Shown: one piece after another, positions 16,749 through 25,220 of the stretch
How positions within the stretch are numbered: the stretch's first letter is position 1
How the letters are laid out: every line of letters starts with the position of its first letter
Assembly: GCA_047602295.1 (NCBI GenBank)
Contig: JASGHP010000001.1
Location: 372,001-436,000 of the forward strand
Length of the DNA stretch: 64,000 bases
Reading direction: 5' to 3'
DNA from: JACMLD01 sp047602295
GTDB taxonomy: Bacteria > Bacteroidota > Bacteroidia > Chitinophagales > Chitinophagaceae
Program-made: the position numbers and the translations under genes
Notes under the pieces: model-generated
Databases searched by the model: none
The model's input: the letters and a program-made list of their open reading frames with translations, nothing else
What the model was told of the DNA's origin: nothing

Positions 16749-18911
16749 ATGCCAAGCCGAAAGAACTTTTTATTCAACATTACTCTTTGCCTTAATTGTT
16801 TACTTATTTTATTTGTGCTGGCAGGTGACAGGCTGCATGTACCATCGTGGCTGCAGGTAGCGGGGCGTATGCACCCATTAATATTGCATTTCCCAATAGT
16901 TCTATTAATACTCTATGTAACCTGGAGCATCTTTCAACAGGGAACCATAAACAAAAATTACAAAGGACCAGAAGATGAACTAGGCAGGTGGTTGCTGCTG
17001 ATTTGTGCATTTACAGCAGCTATTACTGCTGTAATGGGTATGTTGCTTTCAAGAGAGGGAGGTTATAACCAGGAAGGAATTGCACTGCATAAATGGGGTG
17101 GCGTAATAATCTCTTTGTTTGTGTTTGGATGGTATTCATATAGAAATGCTATTCAAAAAAACAAATTCCTTTCTGCATTCTCTGCGTTGTTTGCATTTGT
17201 GCTTATCATATTTACGGGTCATAAAGGCTCAGATATTACGCACGGCGAAAATTATTTGCTGGCACCAGTAACACCGGAGAAAGTAAAACCCGTTGTACCA
17301 TTAGAAGAGGCCGTAGTATTTAAAGATATGGTGCAACCTATATTGGATGCTAAATGCATGAGCTGCCACAGCAATAAAAAAGCGAAGGGAGAATTGGTGA
17401 TGGAAACCACAGCCCAATTGCTGAAAGGTGGTAAGCACGGTGTATTATGGGTGAGTGGACAACCAGAGTTAAGCTTGTTATTGCAACGCATTCATTTGCC
17501 TGAAGCAGAGAAGAAGCATATGCCGCCTATTGGCAAGCCACAACTGGATGATGAAGAGACCGCCATTTTATATCAATGGATAAAGAACGGAGCTAACTTT
17601 AAACAGAAAGTGAGTGAATTGCCACTTACAGACAGCCTGCGTATTTTGGCTAATAATCTATTTGGCAAAGGAGAAAACGAATCCTACAGTTTTGCGGCAG
17701 CTAGTGATAAGGACGTAGAAAAACTGAACAATACCAATCGGTTAATACATGCTATTGCCATTGGCTCACCGGCATTAGCAGTAAATTTTTATAATCGCCA
17801 AAACTATTCTACTGCTGCTCTGAAAGAACTGCAACCCATAAAAACACAGATAGTAGAATTAGATCTGGCTTACATGCCATTGGCAGAAGCAGACATCAAT
17901 GATATTGCAACTTTTGCCAATTTGCGCAAATTAAATTTAAACTTTACCACTGTACCTGGTAAAAGTCTTACAGCGTTGAAAAGCCTCGCCTTCTTAACCC
18001 ATTTGTCTTTATCAGGAACTAACATTACAGAAAAGGATCTGGAAACAGTGGCTTCTTTTCCAAAACTGCAGGCTGTTTATCTGTGGAATGCGCCAATAAC
18101 AACACAACAAATTGCTGCACTGAAAAAGCAACATGAAAAAATTTCTTTTGAAACCGGTTTTGAAAATGATACACTGAAACTAAAACTAAATCCGCCGGTG
18201 CTGGAAACAGAGCAACGGATAGTGAACGTCGCTCCCATTGCCATAAAGATGAAGCATTACATAAAGGGGGCTATAATAAGGTATACTACCGACGGCAGTT
18301 TGCCAGATAGCATTAACTCGGCTATTTATAAAGACAGTGTGATGCTGGACAAAGCCGCCGTATTTAAAGCCAGGGCGTTTAAGTCCGGTTGGTATGGCAG
18401 CGATTCTATAATGACAACATTTTATAAAAATTCATTCCGCGCAGATTCCATCCATTCTTTTACACCGCTTGATTCTGTTTACAAGGGAACCAATGGTGCT
18501 TATACACTTATTGATGGTATTAAAGGCGAAGGCGATCTGCGCAGTGGCAAATGGCTTGGCTTCCGTCGCAATAAAATGGAAATGCTGCTGCACTATCCGC
18601 AACCTATTACTATTTCTTCGGTTACACTAAGTAGTTATATGAATGTTGGTGGCTACATAATGCCACCTGCGCAATTGGAAGTATGGGGCGGAACCACAGA
18701 AAAAAATATGACCAGGCTATCACACATAACACCGCATCAGCCAGATAGCCTAAACGTTCCGTCTGCTATGCGTGGGTTCGATTGCAACTTTAAACCCGTT
18801 ACTATTAGCTTTCTAAAAGTGATAGCAATACCAGTAGACAAGCTACCCAAATGGCATCCCGGCAAAGGACAAAAGGGCTGGGTATTTACCGATGAGATTT
18901 TTGTGAATTGA
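16749..18911 (+). CDS. Membrane-anchored DUF2231/PSCyt1/LRR/chitobiase-like multidomain protein
   Basis: 720 residues. The N-terminal ~160 residues hold about four membrane helices of a DUF2231-type domain (AGRMHPLILHFPIVLLIL). A PSCyt1 cytochrome c domain follows with haem motif CMSCH near residue 205 and a distal Met candidate in KHMPPIG. Residues about 370-460 resemble leucine-rich repeats (LRKLNLNFT, LTHLSLSGTNI, LQAVYLWNAPI). Residues about 500-560 match the chitobiase/beta-hexosaminidase C-terminal fold (IRYTTDGSLPDS), and the end looks like a discoidin-type sandwich. It would tether haem and binding modules to the inner membrane facing the periplasm. The gene lies 50 bp after the propeller gene, so they probably share a transcript. 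Confidence 0.82.
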   Translation: MPSRKNFLFNITLCLNCLLILFVLAGDRLHVPSWLQVAGRMHPLILHFPIVLLILYVTWSIFQQGTINKNYKGPEDELGRWLLLICAFTAAITAVMGMLLSREGGYNQEGIALHKWGGVIISLFVFGWYSYRNAIQKNKFLSAFSALFAFVLIIFTGHKGSDITHGENYLLAPVTPEKVKPVVPLEEAVVFKDMVQPILDAKCMSCHSNKKAKGELVMETTAQLLKGGKHGVLWVSGQPELSLLLQRIHLPEAEKKHMPPIGKPQLDDEETAILYQWIKNGANFKQKVSELPLTDSLRILANNLFGKGENESYSFAAASDKDVEKLNNTNRLIHAIAIGSPALAVNFYNRQNYSTAALKELQPIKTQIVELDLAYMPLAEADINDIATFANLRKLNLNFTTVPGKSLTALKSLAFLTHLSLSGTNITEKDLETVASFPKLQAVYLWNAPITTQQIAALKKQHEKISFETGFENDTLKLKLNPPVLETEQRIVNVAPIAIKMKHYIKGAIIRYTTDGSLPDSINSAIYKDSVMLDKAAVFKARAFKSGWYGSDSIMTTFYKNSFRADSIHSFTPLDSVYKGTNGAYTLIDGIKGEGDLRSGKWLGFRRNKMEMLLHYPQPITISSVTLSSYMNVGGYIMPPAQLEVWGGTTEKNMTRLSHITPHQPDSLNVPSAMRGFDCNFKPVTISFLKVIAIPVDKLPKWHPGKGQKGWVFTDEIFVN

Positions 18912-18928
18912 GAACAATCTTCAGCTAT

Positions 18929-18952
18929 AAGCTACTAACCGTTAGCTTTTTT
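18929..18952 (+). terminator. Possible terminator of the cytochrome cluster
   Basis: AAGCTA (18929-18934) pairs with TAGCTT (18943-18948), followed by TTTT. Short stem; the sequence also resembles the AGCT-rich repeat family seen elsewhere in the window. Confidence 0.4.
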
Positions 18953-19044
18953 ATTTGAAATCTTTTTTGGGGTGCTATAAGCTTCTCTTACAATGATTAG
19001 CACGCAAGTTCCTGTACCGGTAACACAAGGATCACAAAACTTAA

Positions 19045-19077
19045 TTTGGAAAATGAACTTTTGTTCATTTAACTTTG
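19045..19077 (+). promoter_or_regulatory. Promoter of the TetR gene
   Basis: TTTG (19045-19048), a 21-base spacer, then TAACTTTG (19070-19077), an exact TAnnTTTG -7 box. The GTG start is only four bases further, implying a leaderless or nearly leaderless mRNA. Confidence 0.65.
19051..19070. promoter_or_regulatory. Operator 1, probable TetR autoregulation site
   Basis: Perfect palindrome with 8-bp arms, AAATGAAC (19051-19058) and GTTCATTT (19063-19070), spacer TTTT. It fills the gap between the -33 and -7 boxes, so a bound repressor would block polymerase. The core recurs ahead of the efflux operon. Confidence 0.6.
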
Positions 19078-19081
19078 CGCC

Positions 19082-19654
19082 GTGAAGCAACGGGATGATA
19101 ATAAAGTACAGCAAATCTTTGAAGCAACATTGCACCTGGTAGTAAAAAGCGGCGTAGCCGGTATTACCATGCGGCAGATTGCCAAAGAAGCAAAGATGGC
19201 CACGGGCACACTGTACATTTATTTTAAAGACAAAGAAAAACTCCTTAACCAGTTATACATAAGCTGTCGCGAATCTTCCCTAAGCGCCTATTTCAAAAAT
19301 TATAACGATAGCCTGCCTTTTAAAGAAGGCTTTAAAATTATCTGGACGAATTGCCTGAACCATCGCCTTGAAAACTTTGATGAATCTGTATTTATGGAGC
19401 AGTGTTATCACTCTCCTTATATTTCTGCTTCTACAAAGGAAATGACACAACACCTTATACAACCATTGTATAAACTGATTGAAAAAGGTAAAGAGCAAAA
19501 GCTGCTGAAAGACCAGGAAACAGTTTTTCTATTGATGCACATGATGAGCAGCATTACCGGTGTAATAAAGTACATCAACTATCAAAAGAAAAAAGTAAGC
19601 GAGGAAGTGATAAAAAATGCTTTTTCTATTTGCTGGGATGGATTGAAGCGATGA
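19082..19654 (+). CDS. TetR/AcrR family transcriptional regulator
   Basis: 190 residues. The N-terminal helix-turn-helix is clear (IFEATLHLV, AGITMRQIAKEAKMATGTLYIYFKDKEKLLNQLY); the C-terminal two thirds are an alpha-helical ligand-binding domain with no recognisable ligand. The start is GTG at 19082, set by the promoter box four bases upstream and by the usual family N-terminal length. It precedes a Usp-TolC-EmrA-EmrB efflux operon in the same direction, and the palindrome TGAAC-N4-GTTCA lies both in its own promoter and in the 93-bp gap before that operon. Repression of itself and the pump, relieved by a pump substrate, is the likely circuit (inference). Confidence 0.92.
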   Translation: MKQRDDNKVQQIFEATLHLVVKSGVAGITMRQIAKEAKMATGTLYIYFKDKEKLLNQLYISCRESSLSAYFKNYNDSLPFKEGFKIIWTNCLNHRLENFDESVFMEQCYHSPYISASTKEMTQHLIQPLYKLIEKGKEQKLLKDQETVFLLMHMMSSITGVIKYINYQKKKVSEEVIKNAFSICWDGLKR

Positions 19655-19674
19655 GATTTTTTTTGGAAAAGTAT

Positions 19675-19688
19675 TGAACATTTGTTCA
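19675..19688. promoter_or_regulatory. Operator 2, upstream of the efflux operon
   Basis: TGAAC (19675-19679), ATTT, GTTCA (19684-19688): the same half-sites and spacing as operator 1. It includes a TTTG (19681-19684) that could be the -33 box of the operon; no good -7 box was found at the matching distance. Confidence 0.55.
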
Positions 19689-19747
19689 GTAAAGGAATAG
19701 AAAAACAGGCATCTTAATTGATGCAGGATTTTATTAAATGACAGGAT

Positions 19748-20581
19748 ATGAAGACGATCATTGTTGTAACAGACTTTTCTCAATCGGCCCAAAATGCCTT
19801 TAGCTATGCCTGTGCATTTACGGCTGCCAGCGATAAAATAGCGTTGCTGCTGGTAAACATTAATGCAGTACCGGCATCTTATTCTGGGGAAGGCGTTTCC
19901 ATGGCTGCCATTGGCGATACACTGGAAGATCGTATTGACAGATTGGAAGACGAGATAGAAAGGGTAAAGCAAAACTTTCCCGCAGCAACCATTACCCATA
20001 AAGCAATGGTGGGGGGTTACATAAAAACCCTTAAGGCATTGATTGATGAAGAAGAGGCGGTAATGATTATTATGGGAACACCTGCATCGTACGGAGAAGT
20101 GTTTAGTTGGGATACGGATAATTTACAGGCAATGACAGAACTGCCCATACCTGTATTGAGCGTTCCAAAAGATGCTGTGTACAGACCTATTAAACAACTG
20201 GCTTTTGCTTCTATACCAGGTAACCTGCACAAGATTTCTCCAATAGAATCTATACGCAAACTGGTAAACTATACCGGCGCACAACTGCACATAGTATCTG
20301 TTGTACTGCCGCAACATGATGAAGAGAAAGACAGGGATGCAACATTGGCTTTGCAACAACAACTGGAAGGCATCAATACAGCATATCATACTATCAACAA
20401 CCCGCACGTGGTGCAGGCAATTGGCCAATTTGTGGAAGAAAACAACATTGATCTTTTAATTGTAAGGCCACGCAAACACGGCATCTGGTACAACCTCTTT
20501 AATAAAAGCTATGCTAAGGAATTGGCAAAGCTAAACCTGATACCCGTAATTGCATTGCACGATGAATGGAATGTGGATTGA
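19748..20581 (+). CDS. Tandem universal stress protein (UspA family)
   Basis: 277 residues made of two Usp folds. Domain 1 (about 1-145) starts KTIIVVTDFSQSAQNAFSYAC and ends with the family's PIPVLSVPKD strand; domain 2 (about 150-277) starts KQLAFASIPGN and contains DLLIVRPRKHGIWYNLF and LIPVIALHD. The ATP-binding G-x2-G-x9-G-S/T signature is not well kept (IIMGTPASYGEVF in domain 1), so this may be a non-ATP-binding type. It is cytoplasmic. It is the first gene of the efflux operon, 51 bp before tolC, suggesting that export and stress response share induction. Confidence 0.87.
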   Translation: MKTIIVVTDFSQSAQNAFSYACAFTAASDKIALLLVNINAVPASYSGEGVSMAAIGDTLEDRIDRLEDEIERVKQNFPAATITHKAMVGGYIKTLKALIDEEEAVMIIMGTPASYGEVFSWDTDNLQAMTELPIPVLSVPKDAVYRPIKQLAFASIPGNLHKISPIESIRKLVNYTGAQLHIVSVVLPQHDEEKDRDATLALQQQLEGINTAYHTINNPHVVQAIGQFVEENNIDLLIVRPRKHGIWYNLFNKSYAKELAKLNLIPVIALHDEWNVD

Positions 20582-20632
20582 TTAACCGAATAAAAAACAA
20601 ACAATAAAAATTTTTCAATACAAGTGTAAAAC

Positions 20633-21985
20633 ATGAACCGAAACAAATTAAAACCAACCCTTTCAATTTTTATAGCGGTGTTGCTATGTTGCCATCAGCA
20701 TTTGATGGCGCAAGACTCTACCGTTATGAATTTAAGTTTGAAAGATGCCATTGATTTAAGCATTAAAAACAATAAGCAGCTAAAAGGCAACCTCGCAAAA
20801 ATCGAAGAAGCAACAGCAGCGGTACAGGAAGCAAAAGATAAACGCCTGCCAGATTTTAAAATCAGCGGATCTTACCTGCGCCTGAATAATCCTAACATAG
20901 ATCTAAAAACAAAATCAAGCAGCGGTAGTGGCGGTGGCTCTGCAGATTCTAATAGCATAAAAGTATCCTCTGCAATTTATGGAATGGCCAATGTTTCTCT
21001 TCCGCTGTATTCCGGTATGCGTTTGCAATACGGAATAGAGTCTGCAAAGTATTTAGAGCAGGCAGCAAAACTGGATGCAGATTATAATAAGGATGCAGTA
21101 GTTCTTAATACCATCAATGCTTATATCAATTTATACAAATCAAAAGCAGCAGTTGCATTGGTAAAAGAAAACCTGGATCAATCACGCCAACGTGATACAG
21201 ATTTCTCTAACCTTGAAAAAAATGGTTTGCTTGCACGCAATGATTTATTGAAAGCGCAACTGCAGACATCCAACATAGAATTGTCTTTGTTTGAGGCAGA
21301 AAGCAACTGGAAACTAGCGAATATAAACATGGATATTATGCTGGGCCTGCCAGAAAAAACAAACATTGTACAAGACAGCACATTTATACAACCAGCGGCC
21401 GATTTGCAAAGCATTGAAGATTTTGAAAAGCAGGCAATAGACAATAGGAAAGATGTAAAAGCATTAGAACTGCGCCAGAAGGCAGCAGGCACCGGAATTA
21501 AAATTGTGAAAGGAGAATATTATCCAAGCCTTGCATTAACCGGCGGCTATGTGGCTGCAGATATTCCCGGATTTCTTAGTGTAACAAATGCGGTGAACAT
21601 TGGCGTAGGTGTTCAATACAGTTTGTCTTCTCTTTGGAAAACCAAAGCCAAAATGCAACAAGCAAAGGCACAAGAGAAACAATTGGTTGCTGAACAGGAA
21701 GGATTAAATGAAAACATTCGTTACCAGATAAACGAAGCCTACCAGGGATATCTTACCAGCCTGAAAAAAATTGGTGTGTATGAAAAAGCAATCGATCAGG
21801 CGGCGGAGAATTATAAAATCACCAAAAATAAATACAACAATAGTCTTGTTACCACCACTGAATTGCTGGATGCAGATGTGGCGCAGTTGCAAGCAAAGTT
21901 GAACCATGCTTTTGCAAAAGCAGATGCCATGGCAGCGTATAATAAATTGCTGCAATCAGCAGGACTTATACAAACCGGTAAATAA
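20633..21985 (+). CDS. TolC family outer membrane efflux protein
   Basis: 450 residues with a signal peptide (IAVLLCCHQHLMAQ). Two outer-membrane-efflux repeats are visible, each with the long helices of the periplasmic tunnel: LSLKDAIDLSIKNNKQL and AKIEEATAAVQEAKDKRLPDFKISG in the first half, QRDTDFSNLEKNGLLARNDLLKAQL and ITKNKYNNSLVTTTELLDADV in the second. A Ser/Gly run (near residue 100) lies in a likely extracellular loop. It would form the exit channel for the EmrA/EmrB-like pump encoded next. The EmrA start follows after 34 bp. Confidence 0.93.
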   Translation: MNRNKLKPTLSIFIAVLLCCHQHLMAQDSTVMNLSLKDAIDLSIKNNKQLKGNLAKIEEATAAVQEAKDKRLPDFKISGSYLRLNNPNIDLKTKSSSGSGGGSADSNSIKVSSAIYGMANVSLPLYSGMRLQYGIESAKYLEQAAKLDADYNKDAVVLNTINAYINLYKSKAAVALVKENLDQSRQRDTDFSNLEKNGLLARNDLLKAQLQTSNIELSLFEAESNWKLANINMDIMLGLPEKTNIVQDSTFIQPAADLQSIEDFEKQAIDNRKDVKALELRQKAAGTGIKIVKGEYYPSLALTGGYVAADIPGFLSVTNAVNIGVGVQYSLSSLWKTKAKMQQAKAQEKQLVAEQEGLNENIRYQINEAYQGYLTSLKKIGVYEKAIDQAAENYKITKNKYNNSLVTTTELLDADVAQLQAKLNHAFAKADAMAAYNKLLQSAGLIQTGK

Positions 21986-22019
21986 ACTTAAACACCAATT
22001 AAACGCAAAAATATTTTAT

Positions 22020-23120
22020 ATGGAATCGAATACCCCAAAAGCGGCTGCACCACAAAAAAAGAACAGGACTTTTTTAATTGTACTTATCCTATTAGTAGTA
22101 GCAGGCGCCTGGTTTGGCATTAGCAAATACATTCATGGCCAACATCACGAAGAAACAGATGATGCACAGGTAGAAGCAAACATAAGCCCTGTTATTCCGC
22201 GCATATCCGGCTACGTTACACAAGTGCGTGTAAAAGATAACCAGCGTGTAAAAAAAGGAGACACCCTGTTGGTGCTTGATGATCGTGACCTGAAAATAAA
22301 ACTGGCGCAGGCAGAAGCGGCATTGGCTACTGCAGAAAGTAATTTGTCTTCAGCAAAAGCTTCTTCTACTGCAGCAAATGCTAACATAGCAACATCACAA
22401 GCGGGCATCTCAACAATAGATGCACAAATTGAAACGGCAAAGATAAATATTCGCCGGGCCACACAGGATTATGATCGTTATGCAAACCTCATAAAAGATC
22501 ATTCCATTACACAGCAACAGTTTGAACAGCAACAAGCCGCAAAAGAAACAGCAGAAAAACAATTGCAGGTATTGGTTCAACAAAAAAACCAGGCATCCAG
22601 GCAAACAAATGCTGTTGCTTCACAAAGCAGCGCCACCGCTTCGCAGATTTCTATTGCCAATGCCACTATTAAACAACGCCAGGTAGATGTAGAAAATGAA
22701 AAGCTTACACTGTCTTATGCAGTAGTTATAGCACCGGAAGATGGTATGTTGTCTAAAGTAAATGTGCAGGAAGGGCAGTATGTAAGTGCTGGCCAGTCAT
22801 TGTTCAGCATTGTATTGAATGAAGATGTTTGGGTGGTTGCCAATTTTAAGGAAACACAGTTTGACAAAATGAAACTGGGACAGAAAGTAATTATACATGC
22901 AGACGCTTTCCCCAATCATCCGTTTGAAGCTACTGTATCTTCTTTTGCAGCGGCTACAGGTGCAAGGTTTGCTTTGTTGCCTCCCGATAACTCAAGCGGC
23001 AACTTTGTAAAGGTGGTGCAACGTCTTCCTATTAAAATTCAGTTTACGCAACCAACAGATAGCTTGGTGAAGCAATTGGTGGCTGGTATGAATGTAACAG
23101 TAGATGTTCATTTAGATTAA
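22020..23120 (+). CDS. HlyD/EmrA family membrane fusion protein
   Basis: 366 residues. One N-terminal membrane helix (FLIVLILLVVAGAWFGISKYI) anchors it to the inner membrane. The lipoyl/biotinyl halves are ISGYVTQVRVKDNQRVKKGDTLLVLD and the later AVVIAPEDGMLSKVNVQEGQYV. Between them lies a long Ala/Gln/Ser-rich coiled-coil hairpin (residues ~95-235), as in EmrA. The beta-barrel part contains EDVWVVANFKETQFDKMKLGQ. It bridges the EmrB-like transporter and TolC. The ATG at 22020 was chosen because it immediately precedes the short cytoplasmic tail; the frame is open upstream into tolC. Confidence 0.93.
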   Translation: MESNTPKAAAPQKKNRTFLIVLILLVVAGAWFGISKYIHGQHHEETDDAQVEANISPVIPRISGYVTQVRVKDNQRVKKGDTLLVLDDRDLKIKLAQAEAALATAESNLSSAKASSTAANANIATSQAGISTIDAQIETAKINIRRATQDYDRYANLIKDHSITQQQFEQQQAAKETAEKQLQVLVQQKNQASRQTNAVASQSSATASQISIANATIKQRQVDVENEKLTLSYAVVIAPEDGMLSKVNVQEGQYVSAGQSLFSIVLNEDVWVVANFKETQFDKMKLGQKVIIHADAFPNHPFEATVSSFAAATGARFALLPPDNSSGNFVKVVQRLPIKIQFTQPTDSLVKQLVAGMNVTVDVHLD

Positions 23121-23146
23121 TAAAGTTATAGAGGTATTTGTAAAGG

Positions 23147-23260
23147 AACAGATAGCCGGGTTAGGCGTATTTCCGGCAAACGAATCAATAGAAAGGATAC
23201 ATACAAAAGAACGGTTTTTGAGAAATTGACAGGAAACCGCGTTTAATCCGGCTATCTGTT
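23147..23260 (+). promoter_or_regulatory. Long-stem structured element between emrA-like and emrB-like genes
   Basis: Bases 23147-23166 pair with 23241-23260 (17 Watson-Crick and 3 G-U pairs; the first 13 are uninterrupted), enclosing 74 bases. An inner hairpin CGGTTT (23212-23217) with AAACCG (23234-23239) fits in the loop. A T-run (23259-23264) follows the outer stem, so it could terminate or attenuate transcription into the last pump gene, protect the upstream mRNA, or be a structured RNA. Confidence 0.5.
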
Positions 23261-23315
23261 TTTTGATTTTGAGAGCGCAGACAAAAATTATTCAGATGCA
23301 ACAACAACAAGAATC

Positions 23316-24875
23316 GTGGTGGTATATGGTGCAGCAAGGGTTATCATTACCCTTACTGCCATCATGTGCGCCTTACTTGAAATAGTTGACACTACCATTG
23401 TAAACGTAGCGCTCAACGAAATGAAGGGTAACCTTGGAGCAAGCACTTCAGAAGTAGGTTGGGTGGTTACAGCATATGCAATCGGTAATGTTATTATTAT
23501 ACCCATGACAAGCTGGTTGTCTCAACAGTTTGGAAGAAGGAATTATTTTGCCGCTTCCATTATGTTGTTTACGCTTTGTTCATTTTTATGCGGCAATGCC
23601 AATGGTATAGTGGAACTGATTATTTTCCGGTTTATACAGGGTGCAGGCGGTGGCGCTTTGCTGGTTACCTCTCAAACAATTATTACAGAAAGTTATCCGC
23701 CGGAGAAACGTGGTATGGCACAAGCCATTTATGGTTTGGGTGTTATCATCGGTCCCACACTTGGCCCGCCCCTGGGTGGTTATATAGTTGATCACTTTAC
23801 CTGGCCATATATCTTTTACATAAATATTCCTATTGGAGTTATTGCCACTTTACTTACACTGCAATTTGTACGCAGCCCTAAATATGGACAAAAGAGTGCT
23901 GCTAAAGATGTAGACTGGTTGGGTATTGGATTGCTGGCACTCTGTGTTGGATCGCTTCAATATGTATTGGAGAAAGGACAAGACGATGATTGGTTCAATG
24001 ATCCCATCATCACTTCATTATCTGTAACAGCATTTTTTGGATTCTTCTTTTTCATATGGAGGCAGCTTACTTTTCGCAACCCGGTAGTAGAACTAAGAGT
24101 GTTGAAGAATGGTAACCTTCGAGTCGGCACTATCCTATCATTCATCATGGGTTTTGGTTTATATGGTTCTACTTTCATCATTCCATTATATACGCAATCA
24201 AGTCTTGGCTGGACGGCGCAACAAGCTGGTATGTTGATGATACCTGCAGCCATCACGACTGCTATTATGATGCCTATGATTGGGCAAATGCTACAGAAAG
24301 GTGTGCCTAAGCAATACCTTATTGCATTAGGCATGTTATTGTTCTTTGTGTATTCATTCTGGGGATATAAAATTCTTACACCAGACACTAGTGCCGATAA
24401 CTTTTTCTGGATGCTGATTGTACGCGGTGTGGGTATGGGCATGTTGTTTATACCGGTTACTACTTTATCGTTGTCCACTTTAAAAGGACAGCAGATAGGA
24501 CAAGGAGCCGCGTTTACCGGTATGATGCGCCAGTTGGGCGGCTCATTTGGTATTGCATTGGTAACAACATTTATGGCAAGGCAAAACATGGTGCACAGAA
24601 GTGATTTGGTAAGCAAGCTTGATATAAACAACCCGGCGGTAATGAATCGCGTAAACGCCATGCAACATAGTTTTATGTCGAAAGGAATGGCATCAAACAT
24701 TGCATTAAAGAGCAGTTATCAATCGCTTGATTATTCCATTGCCAAACAGGCTGCAGTATTATCGTACATGGATGTATTTCTTTACCTCGGTATTATGTTT
24801 CTTGTATGCATTCCGTTTGTATTGCTGGTGAAAGGCAGTGCTAAGAAAGTAGATTTAAGTGAAGCGATGCACTAG
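23316..24875 (+). CDS. DHA2 family MFS transporter, EmrB-like (14 TM)
   Basis: 519 residues with the DHA2 signature: helix 1 LLEIVDTTIVNVALNEMKGNLG, motif A-like QQFGRRNYF, helix 4-5 RFIQGAGGGALLVTSQTII, and motif C AIYGLGVIIGPTLGPPLGG. About 14 membrane helices can be counted. It exports hydrophobic compounds by proton antiport, with the preceding EmrA and TolC homologues. The start is uncertain: the frame is open only from a stop at 23244 and has no in-frame ATG, so GTG at 23316 is used. An ATG at 23296 in another frame gives MQQQQES, which would join the expected N terminus after a one-base shift, so an indel near 23313 is possible. A strong terminator ends the operon. Confidence 0.92.
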   Translation: MVVYGAARVIITLTAIMCALLEIVDTTIVNVALNEMKGNLGASTSEVGWVVTAYAIGNVIIIPMTSWLSQQFGRRNYFAASIMLFTLCSFLCGNANGIVELIIFRFIQGAGGGALLVTSQTIITESYPPEKRGMAQAIYGLGVIIGPTLGPPLGGYIVDHFTWPYIFYINIPIGVIATLLTLQFVRSPKYGQKSAAKDVDWLGIGLLALCVGSLQYVLEKGQDDDWFNDPIITSLSVTAFFGFFFFIWRQLTFRNPVVELRVLKNGNLRVGTILSFIMGFGLYGSTFIIPLYTQSSLGWTAQQAGMLMIPAAITTAIMMPMIGQMLQKGVPKQYLIALGMLLFFVYSFWGYKILTPDTSADNFFWMLIVRGVGMGMLFIPVTTLSLSTLKGQQIGQGAAFTGMMRQLGGSFGIALVTTFMARQNMVHRSDLVSKLDINNPAVMNRVNAMQHSFMSKGMASNIALKSSYQSLDYSIAKQAAVLSYMDVFLYLGIMFLVCIPFVLLVKGSAKKVDLSEAMH

Positions 24876-24955
24876 AGAGAAGCTGCGAGCTGCTAGCTAT
24901 TAGCCACAAGCCATTGCTCAGTTAATTTATTCTGTTCAACTTAAATATAGAACGC

Positions 24956-24987
24956 ATCCGCCCGAACTTAAATCGGGCGGATTTTTT
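24956..24987 (+). terminator. Strong intrinsic terminator of the efflux operon
   Basis: Perfect 10-bp stem ATCCGCCCGA (24956-24965) with TCGGGCGGAT (24973-24982), 7-base loop, and six T residues. Confidence 0.92.
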
Positions 24988-25200
24988 ATGATAGTTATTT
25001 GATTTTAGATAAATCATTCTAAGATCGGCAAAAAGCTTGTAGCTTTCTCACCCAATCATAACCATCATAAAAATCTGCATTCTATTATTGCGAAGCAATC
25101 GCTGTGTATCGCCTCAATGCTTCATCGAATAAAACCCCTCCGTGCAATCTCCGTGTTCTCCTTGTCTCCGTGGTTAAAAAATCCGCGAATATTTCTGTAA

Positions 25201-25220
25201 CTTGTTTTCACCAAAACAAG
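25201..25220 (+). promoter_or_regulatory. Perfect palindrome directly upstream of the amidohydrolase start
   Basis: CTTGTTTT (25201-25208) and AAAACAAG (25213-25220) with spacer CACC end four bases before the ATG. It could be a repressor site or an mRNA hairpin covering the start region. Confidence 0.4.

Noticed and set aside
21178..22462. Antisense frames of 83-104 codons in tolC and emrA.
   Set aside because: Antisense to well supported coding frames; no start signals.
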